DNA of 45,605 nucleotides from Cephaloticoccus sp. Its GTDB lineage: Bacteria > Verrucomicrobiota > Verrucomicrobiia > Opitutales > Opitutaceae. The notes under the pieces are model-generated. The model worked only from the letters and a program-made list of their open reading frames with translations. It was not told the DNA's origin and ran no database searches. Within the stretch, counting starts at the first letter, position 1. The number at the start of each line of letters is the position of its first letter. The DNA lies in assembly GCA_021734075.1 (NCBI GenBank), contig JAIPJW010000009.1, positions 1 to 45,605 of the forward strand. The letters are read 5' to 3'. Of this stretch, positions 1-8,025 are shown in pieces. A program made the translations under genes and the position numbers.

Positions 1-1
1 G

Positions 2-247
2 GGCGAGAAACCCCAGCTGCACCATTACGCCTATGTCGGCACCGAGGAACTCACGACCACGGTCCTGCCCGATGCGGCCCCGGTCTGGGATGAAACGCTC
101 ATGCACTCCCACTTTGACCTCGCCCGTGCCATTCGCGAACCGCGTGACACCACCGGCTCGATGGAACGCAACCTGCGGATTCACGGGATCTTTGATGCCG
201 TGCTGGAGTCGGCCCGCACGCAACAGGCCGTTCGCATTCCCACCTGA
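2..247 (+). CDS. C-terminal end of a Gfo/Idh/MocA-type oxidoreductase (partial)
   Basis: The gene enters from the left edge; only the last 81 codons are visible, in the frame beginning at base 2 and ending at TGA 245-247. The visible part contains SHFDLARAIREPRDTTGSME and then RNLRIHGIFDAVLESA, which resembles the C-terminal helix of Gfo/Idh/MocA sugar oxidoreductases. There, a segment about the permitted sites for substitution is followed by 'A..ll.A.y.SA..g..v.lP'. The NAD-binding half is outside the window, so the assignment rests on this tail and on the isomerase gene 11 bases downstream, a common partner of such oxidoreductases. The two genes probably share a transcript. Confidence 0.55.
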   Translation, partial: GEKPQLHHYAYVGTEELTTTVLPDAAPVWDETLMHSHFDLARAIREPRDTTGSMERNLRIHGIFDAVLESARTQQAVRIPT

Positions 248-258
248 TATTTCCCGCC

Positions 259-1155
259 ATGTCCCTGCCCAACGAACTCATCCTCTTCAACAATCACTTC
301 GTGATGCACCGGCGGCACTACCCGTTCCGCACGCGCTTGGCGATTGCCGCCGATTGCGGCTACGACGGTTATGAGTTTCACCCGATGGAGCCCACGGACG
401 ACAAGTCGTGGGATGATGCCACCGCATCGTTTCACGCCAGCGGACTCAAACGTGCCGGCATGTATGTGGTTTCGAAAGGCATCAACGATGACGAATACGA
501 CAAATTCGACTCCGAGGTTGCCCGGGCCAAGGCGATGATCGACCGGCTCGCAACCATCGACCCCAAGGCCTTCGTCAACTTCACGATTATGAGCAACCCC
601 GCCGGACGATCGACGCCCGACTACCGGGATGCGGGTTCGGCCCGGGCGGAGGCGCGCCATTGGGAGCGCACGGCACAAATGATGAAGGAGGTCGACGATC
701 ACTTGGCGCTGCGGGGCTTGAGTGCCAATCTCTACAATCACGTCTGGTTCATGATTGATACTCCCGCGGCGGAGTTGCGGGCGATTCATGACAGCGGGGC
801 CAAGGTGATCCGTCCCGGCATCGCCATGTTTCACGCGCACTTTCATCTCGGAGTGCCTGATCTGCACGAGGTCATGGCCCAACCGGGCATGGAGCGGCTC
901 GGCTACCTTGCGCTGCTCAATGGCTGGCCCAAACCGGCCGAACCATTCCGCACGCGGCCGCTGGATGACGGCAACATCGATATCGCCGCAGTCCTGGGGC
1001 TGGCTTGGGCAAAGGGTTACACCGGGCCGATCATTTCCCAAGCCTACGATCTCGGCGGGGATGGCTACCTGACCGCCAAGCGGTCCATCGATTACATCCG
1101 CGAGATATATACCCGCTTCCAACGCAACCCCGCACTCAATCCGTATGCGGTATGA
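259..1155 (+). CDS. Sugar phosphate isomerase/epimerase-like TIM-barrel protein
   Basis: A 298-residue protein without a signal peptide, so probably cytoplasmic. The N-terminus (NHFVMHRRHYPFRTRLAIAA, then DCGYDGYEFHP) matches the first strand-helix units of the xylose-isomerase-like TIM barrel (AP_endonuc_2 fold), where an animal-like 'G.dgvE' motif follows strand 2. Downstream, NLYNHVW (about residue 155) and HAHFHLG (about 192) supply His residues of the kind that bind the divalent metal in this fold. Family members interconvert ketose and aldose sugars or act on inosose derivatives; the substrate here cannot be read. The gene follows the oxidoreductase after 11 bases, suggesting co-transcription in a sugar-catabolic operon. 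ATG 259 is the first start that includes the full barrel. Confidence 0.7.
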   Translation: MSLPNELILFNNHFVMHRRHYPFRTRLAIAADCGYDGYEFHPMEPTDDKSWDDATASFHASGLKRAGMYVVSKGINDDEYDKFDSEVARAKAMIDRLATIDPKAFVNFTIMSNPAGRSTPDYRDAGSARAEARHWERTAQMMKEVDDHLALRGLSANLYNHVWFMIDTPAAELRAIHDSGAKVIRPGIAMFHAHFHLGVPDLHEVMAQPGMERLGYLALLNGWPKPAEPFRTRPLDDGNIDIAAVLGLAWAKGYTGPIISQAYDLGGDGYLTAKRSIDYIREIYTRFQRNPALNPYAV

Positions 1156-1168
1156 TCGAATAAATTTT

Positions 1169-1232
1169 AGCCACAAAGGCGCCAAGAGACGGAGTCCATT
1201 TATTGGCTCAGCGTCTCCGTGTCTCCGCGGCT
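1169..1232 (+). repeat. Imperfect inverted repeat of the CCACAAAG...CTCCGTGTCTCCGCGG type
   Basis: The arm at 1169-1194 (beginning AGCCACAAAGGCGCC) and the arm at 1207-1232 (GTCTCCGTGTCTCCGCGGCT at its end) are near reverse complements, separated by 12 bases. It resembles the widespread intergenic 'GCCACAAAGGCACAAAG / CTTTGTGTCTTTGTGGC' palindromes seen in many bacterial genomes. It occupies nearly all the gap between the isomerase gene and the enolase-superfamily gene. An open frame can be extended back into it from 1245 to a TTG at 1203, but the repeat origin makes that extension unlikely to be coding. Confidence 0.6.
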
Positions 1233-1244
1233 ACTGCGCTTAAC

Positions 1245-2387
1245 ATGCCCCGCATCGTAAAAATCGAAATCGGCCGCTTTGATTATGCGGTCGCCGGCGA
1301 GTTCAAGTTTTTCAAACCCGGACCGGATGGCCGGATCACGCGGCCTTCTGTGCTGGTGCGTTTGACCGATGAGAATGGGGTGGAGGGCTGGGGCCAGTCC
1401 GTGCCGGTGCTAACCTGGACCTATGAGACGGTGGAGAGTGTGTTGACCACCCTTGAGCTTTATCTGGCTGAGGTGGTGCTCGGGCGCGACCCGACGGATT
1501 TTGCCGGGTTGCACGCGGCGATGAACACCGCGATCCGGCCGGCCTTTTCCGTGGGGCAGCCACTGTGCAAGGCGGCCGTCGATCTTGCGTGTCACGATCT
1601 CGTCGGGAAACAGCGCGGCGTGCCGGCGTGGCAGCTGTTTGGTGAACCGGCCCAGGCCCGGGAGGAAATCTTGCTCAGCTGGACCGTCGCCTCGCCGAAA
1701 ATGGAAACGGTGGAAGCCCAACTCGCCGAAGGCCGGGCGCGGGGCTATCGCAATTTCAACATCAAGGTCGGTGCGCCGCAATCAGCAGACTACGATCTGA
1801 CGCTGGCGCGCAAGGTCCGCGCCTTTGCGCCGGACGGTTTCCTGTGGGCTGATGCCAATACCGGTTATACCCCGGCGGAAGCGCTCGCGCTTGCGCCCAA
1901 GCTGCGTGATGCCGGCGTCGATGTGTTGGAGTCTCCCTTGGCCCCGACGCAGATCCGCGGGTATCAGGCGCTGAAAAAACAAGGTGCCCTGCCGGTGCTG
2001 ATGGACGAGGGGATTGTCGGCCCCGAGGTGGCCACGGAGTTCATCGCCCTCGACATGATGGATGGCATCGCGATGAAACCGGCCCGCAATGCCGGACTTT
2101 GGCCTTCCGTGCAGATTGTAAACCAGCTGCGGGAGCACGGACTCACGGTGCTCGGCTCGGGGCTGACCGATCCGGACTTTTCCCTGGCTGGCGCGCTGCA
2201 CCTGTTTGCCTGGAGCGGTATTACGCGACCCTGCGCGCTCAACGGGCCCCAGTTCCTGGCGGACAGTTTGTTGGGTGACGCGCTTGCGCCCGCGGCCGAT
2301 GTAATGGCCCTGCCCAGCGCTCCGGGATTGGGTGTTGCGCCTGATGGACGGGCTGTGTCTTGCCTGCACACCGTGGCGCGGTCGTAG
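1245..2387 (+). CDS. Mandelate racemase/muconate lactonizing enzyme family protein (enolase superfamily)
   Basis: A 380-residue cytoplasmic enzyme that probably abstracts a proton alpha to a carboxylate (epimerase, dehydratase or cycloisomerase). The N-terminal capping domain spans about residues 1-130 and the barrel about 140-370. Enolase-superfamily MLE-subgroup residues are visible: a catalytic lysine at K174 (FNIKVG), metal ligands D203 (WADANTGY), E229 (LESPLAP) and D254 (LMDEGIVGP), and the opposite lysine K278 (GIAMKPARNAG). The first lysine of the usual KxK is N172 here. The start chosen is ATG 1245, since the upstream extension runs into a repeat. It follows the isomerase gene by 89 bases. 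The substrate is not determinable; acid-sugar or amino-acid-derivative chemistry is possible. Confidence 0.8.
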   Translation: MPRIVKIEIGRFDYAVAGEFKFFKPGPDGRITRPSVLVRLTDENGVEGWGQSVPVLTWTYETVESVLTTLELYLAEVVLGRDPTDFAGLHAAMNTAIRPAFSVGQPLCKAAVDLACHDLVGKQRGVPAWQLFGEPAQAREEILLSWTVASPKMETVEAQLAEGRARGYRNFNIKVGAPQSADYDLTLARKVRAFAPDGFLWADANTGYTPAEALALAPKLRDAGVDVLESPLAPTQIRGYQALKKQGALPVLMDEGIVGPEVATEFIALDMMDGIAMKPARNAGLWPSVQIVNQLREHGLTVLGSGLTDPDFSLAGALHLFAWSGITRPCALNGPQFLADSLLGDALAPAADVMALPSAPGLGVAPDGRAVSCLHTVARS

Positions 2388-2389
2388 TG

Positions 2390-2454
2390 GTAGGGCTGCA
2401 CCTTGGTGCAGCCGCTCGGTCTGCGGGGACGGCCGGACCAAGGTCCGGCCCTAC
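2390..2454. repeat. REPIN-like double hairpin bounded by GTAGGG/CCCTAC
   Basis: Two perfect hairpins stand in tandem. GGCTGCACC/GGTGCAGCC (2394-2402 and 2405-2413) has a TT loop and GGCCGGACC/GGTCCGGCC (2431-2439 and 2442-2450) has an AA loop. The whole is bounded by GTAGGGC at 2390 and GCCCTAC ending at 2454. The same boundary hexamers frame the elements at 26159-26225 and 31358-31431, the latter next to a RAYT gene. It lies just after the stop of the enolase-superfamily gene. From 2455 to 2603 I see no gene or other clear element. Confidence 0.75.
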
Positions 2455-2603
2455 AGAATCCTGCAACGAATCGGTATAGCCCGATCTCCGAGCGGGCCGG
2501 GGAATCTTTGAGTAATTGCAACTGGCCCGCCGGTTCCTCTTGGTTGAGTCCGTGGGTGAGCGCCGCGGCGCTGGTCGGCGGAATGACTCAAGCTCAGGCT
2601 CCG

Positions 2604-4091
2604 TCAGGCCTCAAGGGCCGCACTGTAACCGACGAGGTTTTTTCCTGCCACCTTGATGCGGATATATTTCCCCTTCAATTCGTCGAGGTTGGCGTGGTTT
2701 TTCCAGATGATTTCCTGCCGCAGGCTGTCACCCGTAACAGGGATGCACTCGGCGAGAGAGAATCCCACATAGTCGCCACCGTAACCCGGTCGCTTGATGC
2801 AAACCGTGACCTCGCTCTTGCCGATGAAATTCAGAAAAAGACGGCCGCCCGGGCAGACGAAGGGCAACGTGGCAAAATACCCATCCCCCTCGGTCTGTTG
2901 CCCAACCAACCGGTTTTTGTGGAAAGTGGCGTAGGCCAGTGAAGGTTTTTGTGCGGGATTGCCGCCGGTATCCGCGACATCATGGCGGTCGGATGACGCA
3001 TAATAATAATATCGGTATTCCTCGCCGATGAGGATCGGTTCCGCCAGCCCGACATAGGCCCCTCCGCTGTCATACGTGCCGGGTGCGCCGGGTGACAGGA
3101 TGCGCGGACGCGAGGGCATCCGCCGCCAGTTGATATTGTCACCGCTCTCGACGAGTTCGACCCAAGTGGTTTGCGTTGTGAGGTCGTAAAGGTTGAGGAA
3201 CCCCAGCGTGCGACCCGCCATGACGAAGGCCGACTGGTTGTAGAAATTGGTGCCCGCGCTGTCGCCGTGATCCGGCGTGAAGATCCATTGCGGTTCGCTC
3301 CAGTGCTTGAAGTCGTCGCTGTGCATCAGCATGCGGCTGCGGTTACCGCCCAGTCGGTCCTTCAAAAAGGCGTAATACCGGCCCGTGCGCTTGTCCTGCC
3401 AGATTGACGACGCGTCCTGTGACGGCAATACCGTGCCGGTGAAGGTCCAGTGCAAGCCGTCCGGTGAAACGAACAGGCAGACGCCGGTGAGATCGTTGTC
3501 CTTGGTATCAATGTGAAACAGGGACATCTTGTAACGCCGCGACGGATCCGGATCGTGCAGATCCTCGAGGACGGTGCTGGCATCGTTGTAGTAGGCGGCC
3601 CAGGCAAAGATGATGTTGTTGTCCGGAAATTTTTCCTGGAAATACAGGTTTAGCGCCGGCCGGTGCCAGGTCAGCCCGTCGTCCGACTCGGCATAGCACA
3701 CGACACAGTGGTTTTTACCCTGCATGGAATTGTCCACCAGCACTGCGCCCTCCTGAACACCGGGGAAGTCCGTGCAGTAGAAAAACTTGAACTTGCCGTC
3801 CGCTGAGCGCAGGACGCTCCCCCAGTTGATGCCCCCGCCGCCTTCCCAGGGCATCTGCGCGGTCATGACGGGATTCTGTGCTGGTTTTTTCAACAACTCG
3901 AAACGGTCGTAGCAGTGGTTTTTTTCCGTGATATTGCCCGGACTAAAAAGCACTTCGCGCAGGATACCTCCGCTCGCCGCCGGGGTGACGACGACTCCCG
4001 ATTCCATTGCACTGAGTTTTAGGTTCAACAACGGCAGGGCGGCGGCGGCGGCCGTGGTGGTTTTTATAAAGTTGCGGCGGGTGTTTTTCAT
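2604..4091 (-). CDS. Tat-exported beta-propeller glycosidase-like protein (GH43/GH32-like fold)
   Basis: A 495-residue protein beginning MKNTRRNFIKTTTAAAAALP, a twin-arginine-type signal (RRNFIK, then a hydrophobic Ala/Leu stretch), so probably exported folded to the periplasm. The body repeats blade-like segments such as YAESDDGLTWHRPALN, LFVSPDGLHWTFTGTVLP, MLMHSDDFKHWSEP and VESGDNINWRRMP. This 'S.DG..W' pattern is typical of five-bladed propellers in families GH43, GH32 and GH68 and of related uncharacterised proteins. I cannot identify the catalytic acids with certainty. The final ~100 residues (GGRLFLNFIGKSEVTVCIKR onward) look like a beta-sandwich domain. The DUF4434-like gene lies 16 bases upstream on the same strand, suggesting one operon for glycan use. 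Confidence 0.6.
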   Translation of the reverse strand: MKNTRRNFIKTTTAAAAALPLLNLKLSAMESGVVVTPAASGGILREVLFSPGNITEKNHCYDRFELLKKPAQNPVMTAQMPWEGGGGINWGSVLRSADGKFKFFYCTDFPGVQEGAVLVDNSMQGKNHCVVCYAESDDGLTWHRPALNLYFQEKFPDNNIIFAWAAYYNDASTVLEDLHDPDPSRRYKMSLFHIDTKDNDLTGVCLFVSPDGLHWTFTGTVLPSQDASSIWQDKRTGRYYAFLKDRLGGNRSRMLMHSDDFKHWSEPQWIFTPDHGDSAGTNFYNQSAFVMAGRTLGFLNLYDLTTQTTWVELVESGDNINWRRMPSRPRILSPGAPGTYDSGGAYVGLAEPILIGEEYRYYYYASSDRHDVADTGGNPAQKPSLAYATFHKNRLVGQQTEGDGYFATLPFVCPGGRLFLNFIGKSEVTVCIKRPGYGGDYVGFSLAECIPVTGDSLRQEIIWKNHANLDELKGKYIRIKVAGKNLVGYSAALEA

Positions 4092-4107
4092 GACCGTTTG
4101 GCAGCGG

Positions 4108-5100
4108 TTAGGAATGCTTGGCGCGGTAGGTTATATAGGAGTCGTGCAGGACCTCAGCGCCGGGAGTGCCTATATTCACCTGCGCCGTGCGCTTGTTCAT
4201 CAGTCCCTGATATTGATACATGATGATCTTGTCCGCAATCGGCGCCGCCACTTCCAGCTGCCGCCTCAATCGCTCAAATTCGCACGACGTGCAAATCCGC
4301 CGGCCGTCGGGCCGCTTCTCGGTGTAGTCGAACACCTCGCAGTTGACCCACATCTGCTGGCCGAGCTTTTCGTGCAGGGGCTTGATGATCTGGTAGCCCT
4401 CCGCCGCTTCGTAAAAATTCAGGTCCGGATAAAGTTTCTCGAACCCAGCGTGATCCTGGTAGGCGAAGATATCCACGTTGAGCTGGTTCAATTGCCTGAG
4501 GAGCGGCTCAAGCTGAGCGGGCCGGGGGCGTTTGAGATTGGCGGGAGACATCATGAGTTTGGCGTCGCCAACCCGTTCGCGTATACGATGCACAAAACGG
4601 GCAGTCTTGTCGCAGTCGTCCTGCGCAAACAGACCGCCTTCCTTGATGGTATGGGCCTCGGCGGTGAGGTAAAACCCACGCAGGGCCTTGTGCTTGCCAT
4701 ATTTCTCGCGCAAGTCCTCCGCCATATTAGCCAGCCAGGTGTCATGCTCCGGTGTCAGGTCAGGATTGGCATTGAGAGAATAGCGACCAAAGGCCCCGAG
4801 GCCGAGATAGACACCCATGTTCCTTTTGTCCGCGGCGCGTATGATGGCCCCGACCGGATCCGCGCAGGGCATCGGCAACTGCAGGCCCACGGTCTTCCGG
4901 TTCGCCGGATAAAGTGGCCGGCCCCAAATGGCGCAGTTGGTGACGATCACCGTGTCCAAGCCGATCGCCTTCATGTCCTCGAAAATGGCTTCCCAGTTTT
5001 CTTCGCGCCAGTCCCGGCACTCGTCCACCCAGGATTGGGCATCCCAGTTGTTGACATGCTGGATGTCGATGAAACTACCCGTGATTAGAGGTCGTGGCAT
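4108..5100 (-). CDS. DUF4434-like TIM-barrel protein, putative glycoside hydrolase
   Basis: A 330-residue protein starting MPRPLITGSFIDIQHVNNW at ATG 5100; an upstream in-frame ATG at 5178 adds 26 residues that do not resemble the family. The opening 'ItGSFID' strand, WEAIFEDMKAIGLDTVIVTN, MGVYLGLGAFGRY and ALRGFYLTAEAH segments follow the pattern of DUF4434-type TIM barrels, which are distant relatives of glycoside hydrolases. The glutamate in FYLTAEAH and the aspartate in FAYQDHAG are candidate active-site acids by position, which is inference. It sits 16 bases upstream of the propeller glycosidase-like gene on the same strand, and they may act on the same glycan. No clear signal peptide is present with the chosen start. 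Confidence 0.6.
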   Translation of the reverse strand: MPRPLITGSFIDIQHVNNWDAQSWVDECRDWREENWEAIFEDMKAIGLDTVIVTNCAIWGRPLYPANRKTVGLQLPMPCADPVGAIIRAADKRNMGVYLGLGAFGRYSLNANPDLTPEHDTWLANMAEDLREKYGKHKALRGFYLTAEAHTIKEGGLFAQDDCDKTARFVHRIRERVGDAKLMMSPANLKRPRPAQLEPLLRQLNQLNVDIFAYQDHAGFEKLYPDLNFYEAAEGYQIIKPLHEKLGQQMWVNCEVFDYTEKRPDGRRICTSCEFERLRRQLEVAAPIADKIIMYQYQGLMNKRTAQVNIGTPGAEVLHDSYITYRAKHS

Positions 5101-5146
5101 GGGAAATTTGATGCAAGGGCAGACCTGCCGGATGGGTCTCGGGCTA

Positions 5147-5221
5147 AATATTATTTTGAGGGGGATCGCCTGATCCAACCGCCATCAAACGGCGGAATCA
5201 GGTGGTCTCCCCAACAATATT
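5147..5221 (-). repeat. Long imperfect palindrome immediately after the dioxygenase stop codon
   Basis: Four nested paired blocks are visible: AATATT (5147-5152 with 5216-5221), GGGGA/TCCCC (5161-5165 with 5208-5212), CCTGAT/ATCAGG (5169-5174 with 5197-5202) and CCGCC/GGCGG (5079+100 to 5183, that is 5179-5183, with 5191-5195). The element begins one base past the TAA of the dioxygenase gene on the minus strand. It could act as an RNA stem-loop protecting or ending that transcript, or be a small palindromic mobile remnant. Confidence 0.55.
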
Positions 5222-5222
5222 G

Positions 5223-6134
5223 TTACTTCACGGTCTCCAACTTGGAGTAATCGCAGCCGATGAAGATACCCTCGGGTCCGGTGAACTTTTTCATGTAGTC
5301 CTCCCGGGGCACAACCTGGGTGGCGGCACTGCGGTAGTGAAACTGCAGGGCGCGGCGGCGCAGGTTGGATTTGTTCGCCTCGGTCTCATGGGGCAGCAGG
5401 CCGTCGAAAATCATCAGGCCGCCGGGCGGCAACTCGATGGGCACCGCATCCGCCGGGTTCACCTTGTCGGTGGTGATCTCACAATCGACTTTGGACCAGT
5501 AGTGTTCCCGCGGCCCGGTGCGGTGCCCGCCGGGGATGACTTTCATGCAACCGTTCTCCGTGGTCGCCCGATCGAGGGCGATCCATACGCCGGCCACGCC
5601 GTCGAAACGGTTGACGGCAAAGTAGGCGAGATCCTGGTGCCAGGGTTTCTCGGCCCCGATACCGGCGGGTTTGCACAACGCCATGCTGGAGTAGGGCGCG
5701 TAATCCTCGCCGAGCACCGCCCCCAGCAGCGCCCGCAGTCGGGGGTGCTGGTGAGCGATGTAGTCGTAGATGGGCAACTCCATGTCGTAGGACTGAAATT
5801 TGCGGATGTTGTCCGCCAACTCGTCGAGCCGGTCCGGGCGCGCCTCATAGTCACCCTCGACCTGAAAATGGAAATCGGAAGTGCGGCTTTTGAACAGCAA
5901 GCCCCGACCGTTTTTCATCGGTTGCCCATAGCCCTTGTTCACGTGTTCGGTGAGTTCCTCGTTGAAGGCATACTTTCGCACCAACTCGTTGATCCCGTTG
6001 GAGGCCGCCGCCACTTCCTCGGGGGTCAGCACGTTGAGAAAGGCCAGGTAACCGCCCTCGCGGTAACGGGCGATCATCTCGGCATCAGGCTTTTCCGGCA
6101 GGGTGGGGTAGAAGTTGGGGGTGGAGATGCTCAT
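5223..6134 (-). CDS. Phytanoyl-CoA dioxygenase-like Fe(II)/2-oxoglutarate oxygenase
   Basis: A 303-residue cytoplasmic protein of the PhyH family, which uses iron and 2-oxoglutarate to hydroxylate small molecules. The metal site is visible: the HxD motif in KPWHQDLAYF, the distal histidine in GLLPHETEANKS, and a following arginine-rich strand (RRRALQFHYR) that would hold 2-oxoglutarate. ENGCMKVIPGGHRTGP is the usual 'NGc..viPGSH' family segment. The open frame extends upstream to 6368, but the extra residues lack family similarity, so ATG 6134 (MSISTPNFYPTLPE) is preferred. It diverges from the ECF sigma gene and lies upstream of the DUF4434-like gene on the same strand, separated by a 75-base palindrome. 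The true substrate is unknown; a second family member is at 34789-35601. Confidence 0.85.
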   Translation of the reverse strand: MSISTPNFYPTLPEKPDAEMIARYREGGYLAFLNVLTPEEVAAASNGINELVRKYAFNEELTEHVNKGYGQPMKNGRGLLFKSRTSDFHFQVEGDYEARPDRLDELADNIRKFQSYDMELPIYDYIAHQHPRLRALLGAVLGEDYAPYSSMALCKPAGIGAEKPWHQDLAYFAVNRFDGVAGVWIALDRATTENGCMKVIPGGHRTGPREHYWSKVDCEITTDKVNPADAVPIELPPGGLMIFDGLLPHETEANKSNLRRRALQFHYRSAATQVVPREDYMKKFTGPEGIFIGCDYSKLETVK

Positions 6135-6349
6135 GGCTGGTGATGTTGGGAGCGTGGGGAACAAAACAAAAATCCCCTGTGCTGTCACGCTTCGCCGTGC
6201 GGGGAAATAGCTTAGACGCTTGGGCGGTAAGTTTCCGTTAGGGGAAATTGTATTTTGTCCAGAATTGGGCTGTTGGAGCCATTTCCACTGGACATATCCG
6301 GTCAAAGGGCGGAGGCAGACGAGCGAATTATCCCAGTATTTCCGTTCCC
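6135..6349. promoter_or_regulatory. Divergent intergenic region with two GGGGAAAT octamers
   Basis: This 215-base gap separates the divergently transcribed dioxygenase and sigma-factor genes and must hold both promoters. GGGGAAAT occurs at 6201-6208 and 6241-6248, exactly 40 bases apart; the same octamer lies upstream of the second TonB receptor (15878-15885). GGAAAT is the reported -35 of FecI-type sigma factors, but I find no convincing matching -10 here, so autoregulation is only a suggestion. Confidence 0.3.
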
Positions 6350-6877
6350 ATGCATTCCGAAGACCCAAATTTCAGCCGCTGGTTTGCGGCGGAGATTGAG
6401 CCCCACGCCCCGGCTCTGCGGTCCTGGTTGCGGGGTCGCTTCCCGGGTTTGACCGATCCGGATGATATTATGCAGGAGGCATTCTCCCGGGTTTGCCAGG
6501 CTCATCAAACCGGAGCGATCGCCACCCCGCGGGCCTTCCTTTTTACCACGGCGCGCAATCTGGCCCTCGATCGGATTCGCCGCCATCAAATTGTTAATAT
6601 CGAGTCCCTAGCGGAAATCGAAGCCCTGTCCGTCTATACAGAGGAAGACGGTGTCGCCGAGACCGTCGCCAAAACCCAGGAATTGGAAATATTGACCCAA
6701 GCCATCCAGTCATTGCCTGACCGTTGTCGGCAGGTGCTCACCTTGCGCAAGATCTACGGACTTTCGCAGCGGGAGATCGCGGTCCAGTTGGGCATCACCG
6801 AACATACCGTTGAGGCCCAGGTGGGCATTGGTATGCGCAAGTGTGCGGAATTTCTAGCTCGGCTCGGTTTGCCCTGA
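6350..6877 (+). CDS. ECF RNA polymerase sigma factor, module copy 1 (FecI-like)
   Basis: A 175-residue sigma-70 family ECF factor. Region 2 contains LTDPDDIMQEAFSRVCQA (about residues 34-51) and the helix TPRAFLFTTARNLALDRIRR; region 4 contains IQSLPDRCRQVLTLRKIYGL followed by SQREIAVQLGITEHTVEAQV, the HTH that reads the -35. This is the pattern of iron-starvation FecI-type factors, whose activity is released by a FecR partner when a TonB receptor is occupied. The upstream frame to 6248 is not conserved, so ATG 6350 (MHSEDPNFSRW) is used. The fecR-like gene follows after 4 bases. It aligns by eye throughout with the sigma factor at 14266-14808. Confidence 0.95.
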   Translation: MHSEDPNFSRWFAAEIEPHAPALRSWLRGRFPGLTDPDDIMQEAFSRVCQAHQTGAIATPRAFLFTTARNLALDRIRRHQIVNIESLAEIEALSVYTEEDGVAETVAKTQELEILTQAIQSLPDRCRQVLTLRKIYGLSQREIAVQLGITEHTVEAQVGIGMRKCAEFLARLGLP

Positions 6878-6881
6878 TCCC

Positions 6882-7910
6882 ATGTCCAACCCCCTCACAC
6901 CCTCCCCAGAGTCTGACATCATCGCGGCCACGGCAGCGACCTGGCTGGCACGGCGCGACCGCAAACTGACGGCTGCCGAGCAGGACGACTATCTGCAGTG
7001 GCTGGCGGCCGATCCACGCCATGCGCAGGCCATCGCCCGCCTGGAAAAGGCCTGGGGCGCCTTGGATGCCCTGGCGCAGTGGCGCCCGGAGCACAGCACC
7101 CGGCCCAATCCCGACCTTCTGGCGTCCCCACATCGCCGCAGTAAGATCTACTGGTTGTCCACGGCCGTGTTTGCGGCTGCCGCCGCGTTGGTCTTGGCTG
7201 CGGTGACCTGGTGGCAACCGGTGTCCCCGCCCCCGTCCGGGCTCGATTCCCTGCGGACCATCGTGGCCGACACTTATCGGAAGCAGACTTTGCCTGACGG
7301 ATCGGTGGTCGAGTTGAAGGCGGGCTCACAGCTGGAGATTGGTTTTACCACGGCCATACGTCGCGTGCGTTTGGTGGCGGGTGAGGTGCATTTCACGGTG
7401 ACCAAGAATCCGGCCCGGCCTTTCGTCGTGCATGTGGGGAAACTTGCGGTGCATGCCGTGGGCACGGCCTTCAACATCCGCATGCAACCCGACCAGATCG
7501 AGGTGCTGGTCACCGAGGGCAAGGTGCGCGTCGACGAGCCGGCAACTCCGCATCGTGCAATCTTGAGCACACCGCTGCTGGTGGCCGGAGAACGGGCCGT
7601 CATTTCCACGGTGGAGAATGAACCCGCCGTGCTGGTGGCCGGAATGAACGCCCGGCAGATTGAAACCGAGCTGGCGTGGCAACCCCAGCGGCTCGCCTTT
7701 GTCGGGATGCCGCTCAGCGAGATTTTGGCCGACTTCAACCGCCACAACTCCACCCAGATCTTGCTGGGCGATGCCGATCTGGCCGACCTGCGCATTGGTG
7801 GAACCTTCCGGGCCGACAATCCCGAGGCGTTTGTGCGGCTGCTAGAAACGGGCTTTGGTATTCGGGTCGAACGCAACGGCGAACAGACCGTGCTCTATCG
7901 CCAGCCGTGA
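6882..7910 (+). CDS. FecR-like anti-sigma/signal transducer, module copy 1
   Basis: A 342-residue inner-membrane regulator. Order of parts: an N-terminal DUF4880 domain (about 14-62, with TWLARRDRKLTAAEQDDYLQ and the WL..DP.H motif) that would bind the sigma factor in the cytoplasm; a hydrophobic segment (about 89-111); a periplasmic FecR domain (about 130-220, with LPDGSVVELKAGS, GEVHFTV and AVGTAFNIR); and a C-terminal DUF4974/STN-like domain (about 268-342, FVGMPLSEILADFNRHN) expected to contact the receptor's STN domain. It follows the sigma gene by 4 bases and precedes the receptor gene by 115. The full-length FecR architecture suggests a working signalling chain. Confidence 0.93.
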   Translation: MSNPLTPSPESDIIAATAATWLARRDRKLTAAEQDDYLQWLAADPRHAQAIARLEKAWGALDALAQWRPEHSTRPNPDLLASPHRRSKIYWLSTAVFAAAAALVLAAVTWWQPVSPPPSGLDSLRTIVADTYRKQTLPDGSVVELKAGSQLEIGFTTAIRRVRLVAGEVHFTVTKNPARPFVVHVGKLAVHAVGTAFNIRMQPDQIEVLVTEGKVRVDEPATPHRAILSTPLLVAGERAVISTVENEPAVLVAGMNARQIETELAWQPQRLAFVGMPLSEILADFNRHNSTQILLGDADLADLRIGGTFRADNPEAFVRLLETGFGIRVERNGEQTVLYRQP

Positions 7911-7925
7911 GTGCTCGCGGCAACC

Positions 7926-7954
7926 GGAAATTCTTTTCGGTTTTAATTTCTAAC
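7926..7954 (+). promoter_or_regulatory. Possible FecI-type promoter for TonB receptor 1
   Basis: The 115-base gap after fecR holds GGAAAT (7926-7931), matching the reported FecI-type -35. At 17 bases spacing stands TCTAAC (7949-7954), only a partial match to the TCYTTT-like -10. The AT-rich stretch between them is unlike its surroundings. A small CGGGG/CCCCG hairpin lies further down, around 7988-8001. Promoter status is speculative. Confidence 0.25.
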
Positions 7955-8025
7955 GGAAGTTGTGGACCGACCCGTCGTAATGGGCAACGGGGACATCCCC
8001 GCCATACCCTCGATTACCAAACACC

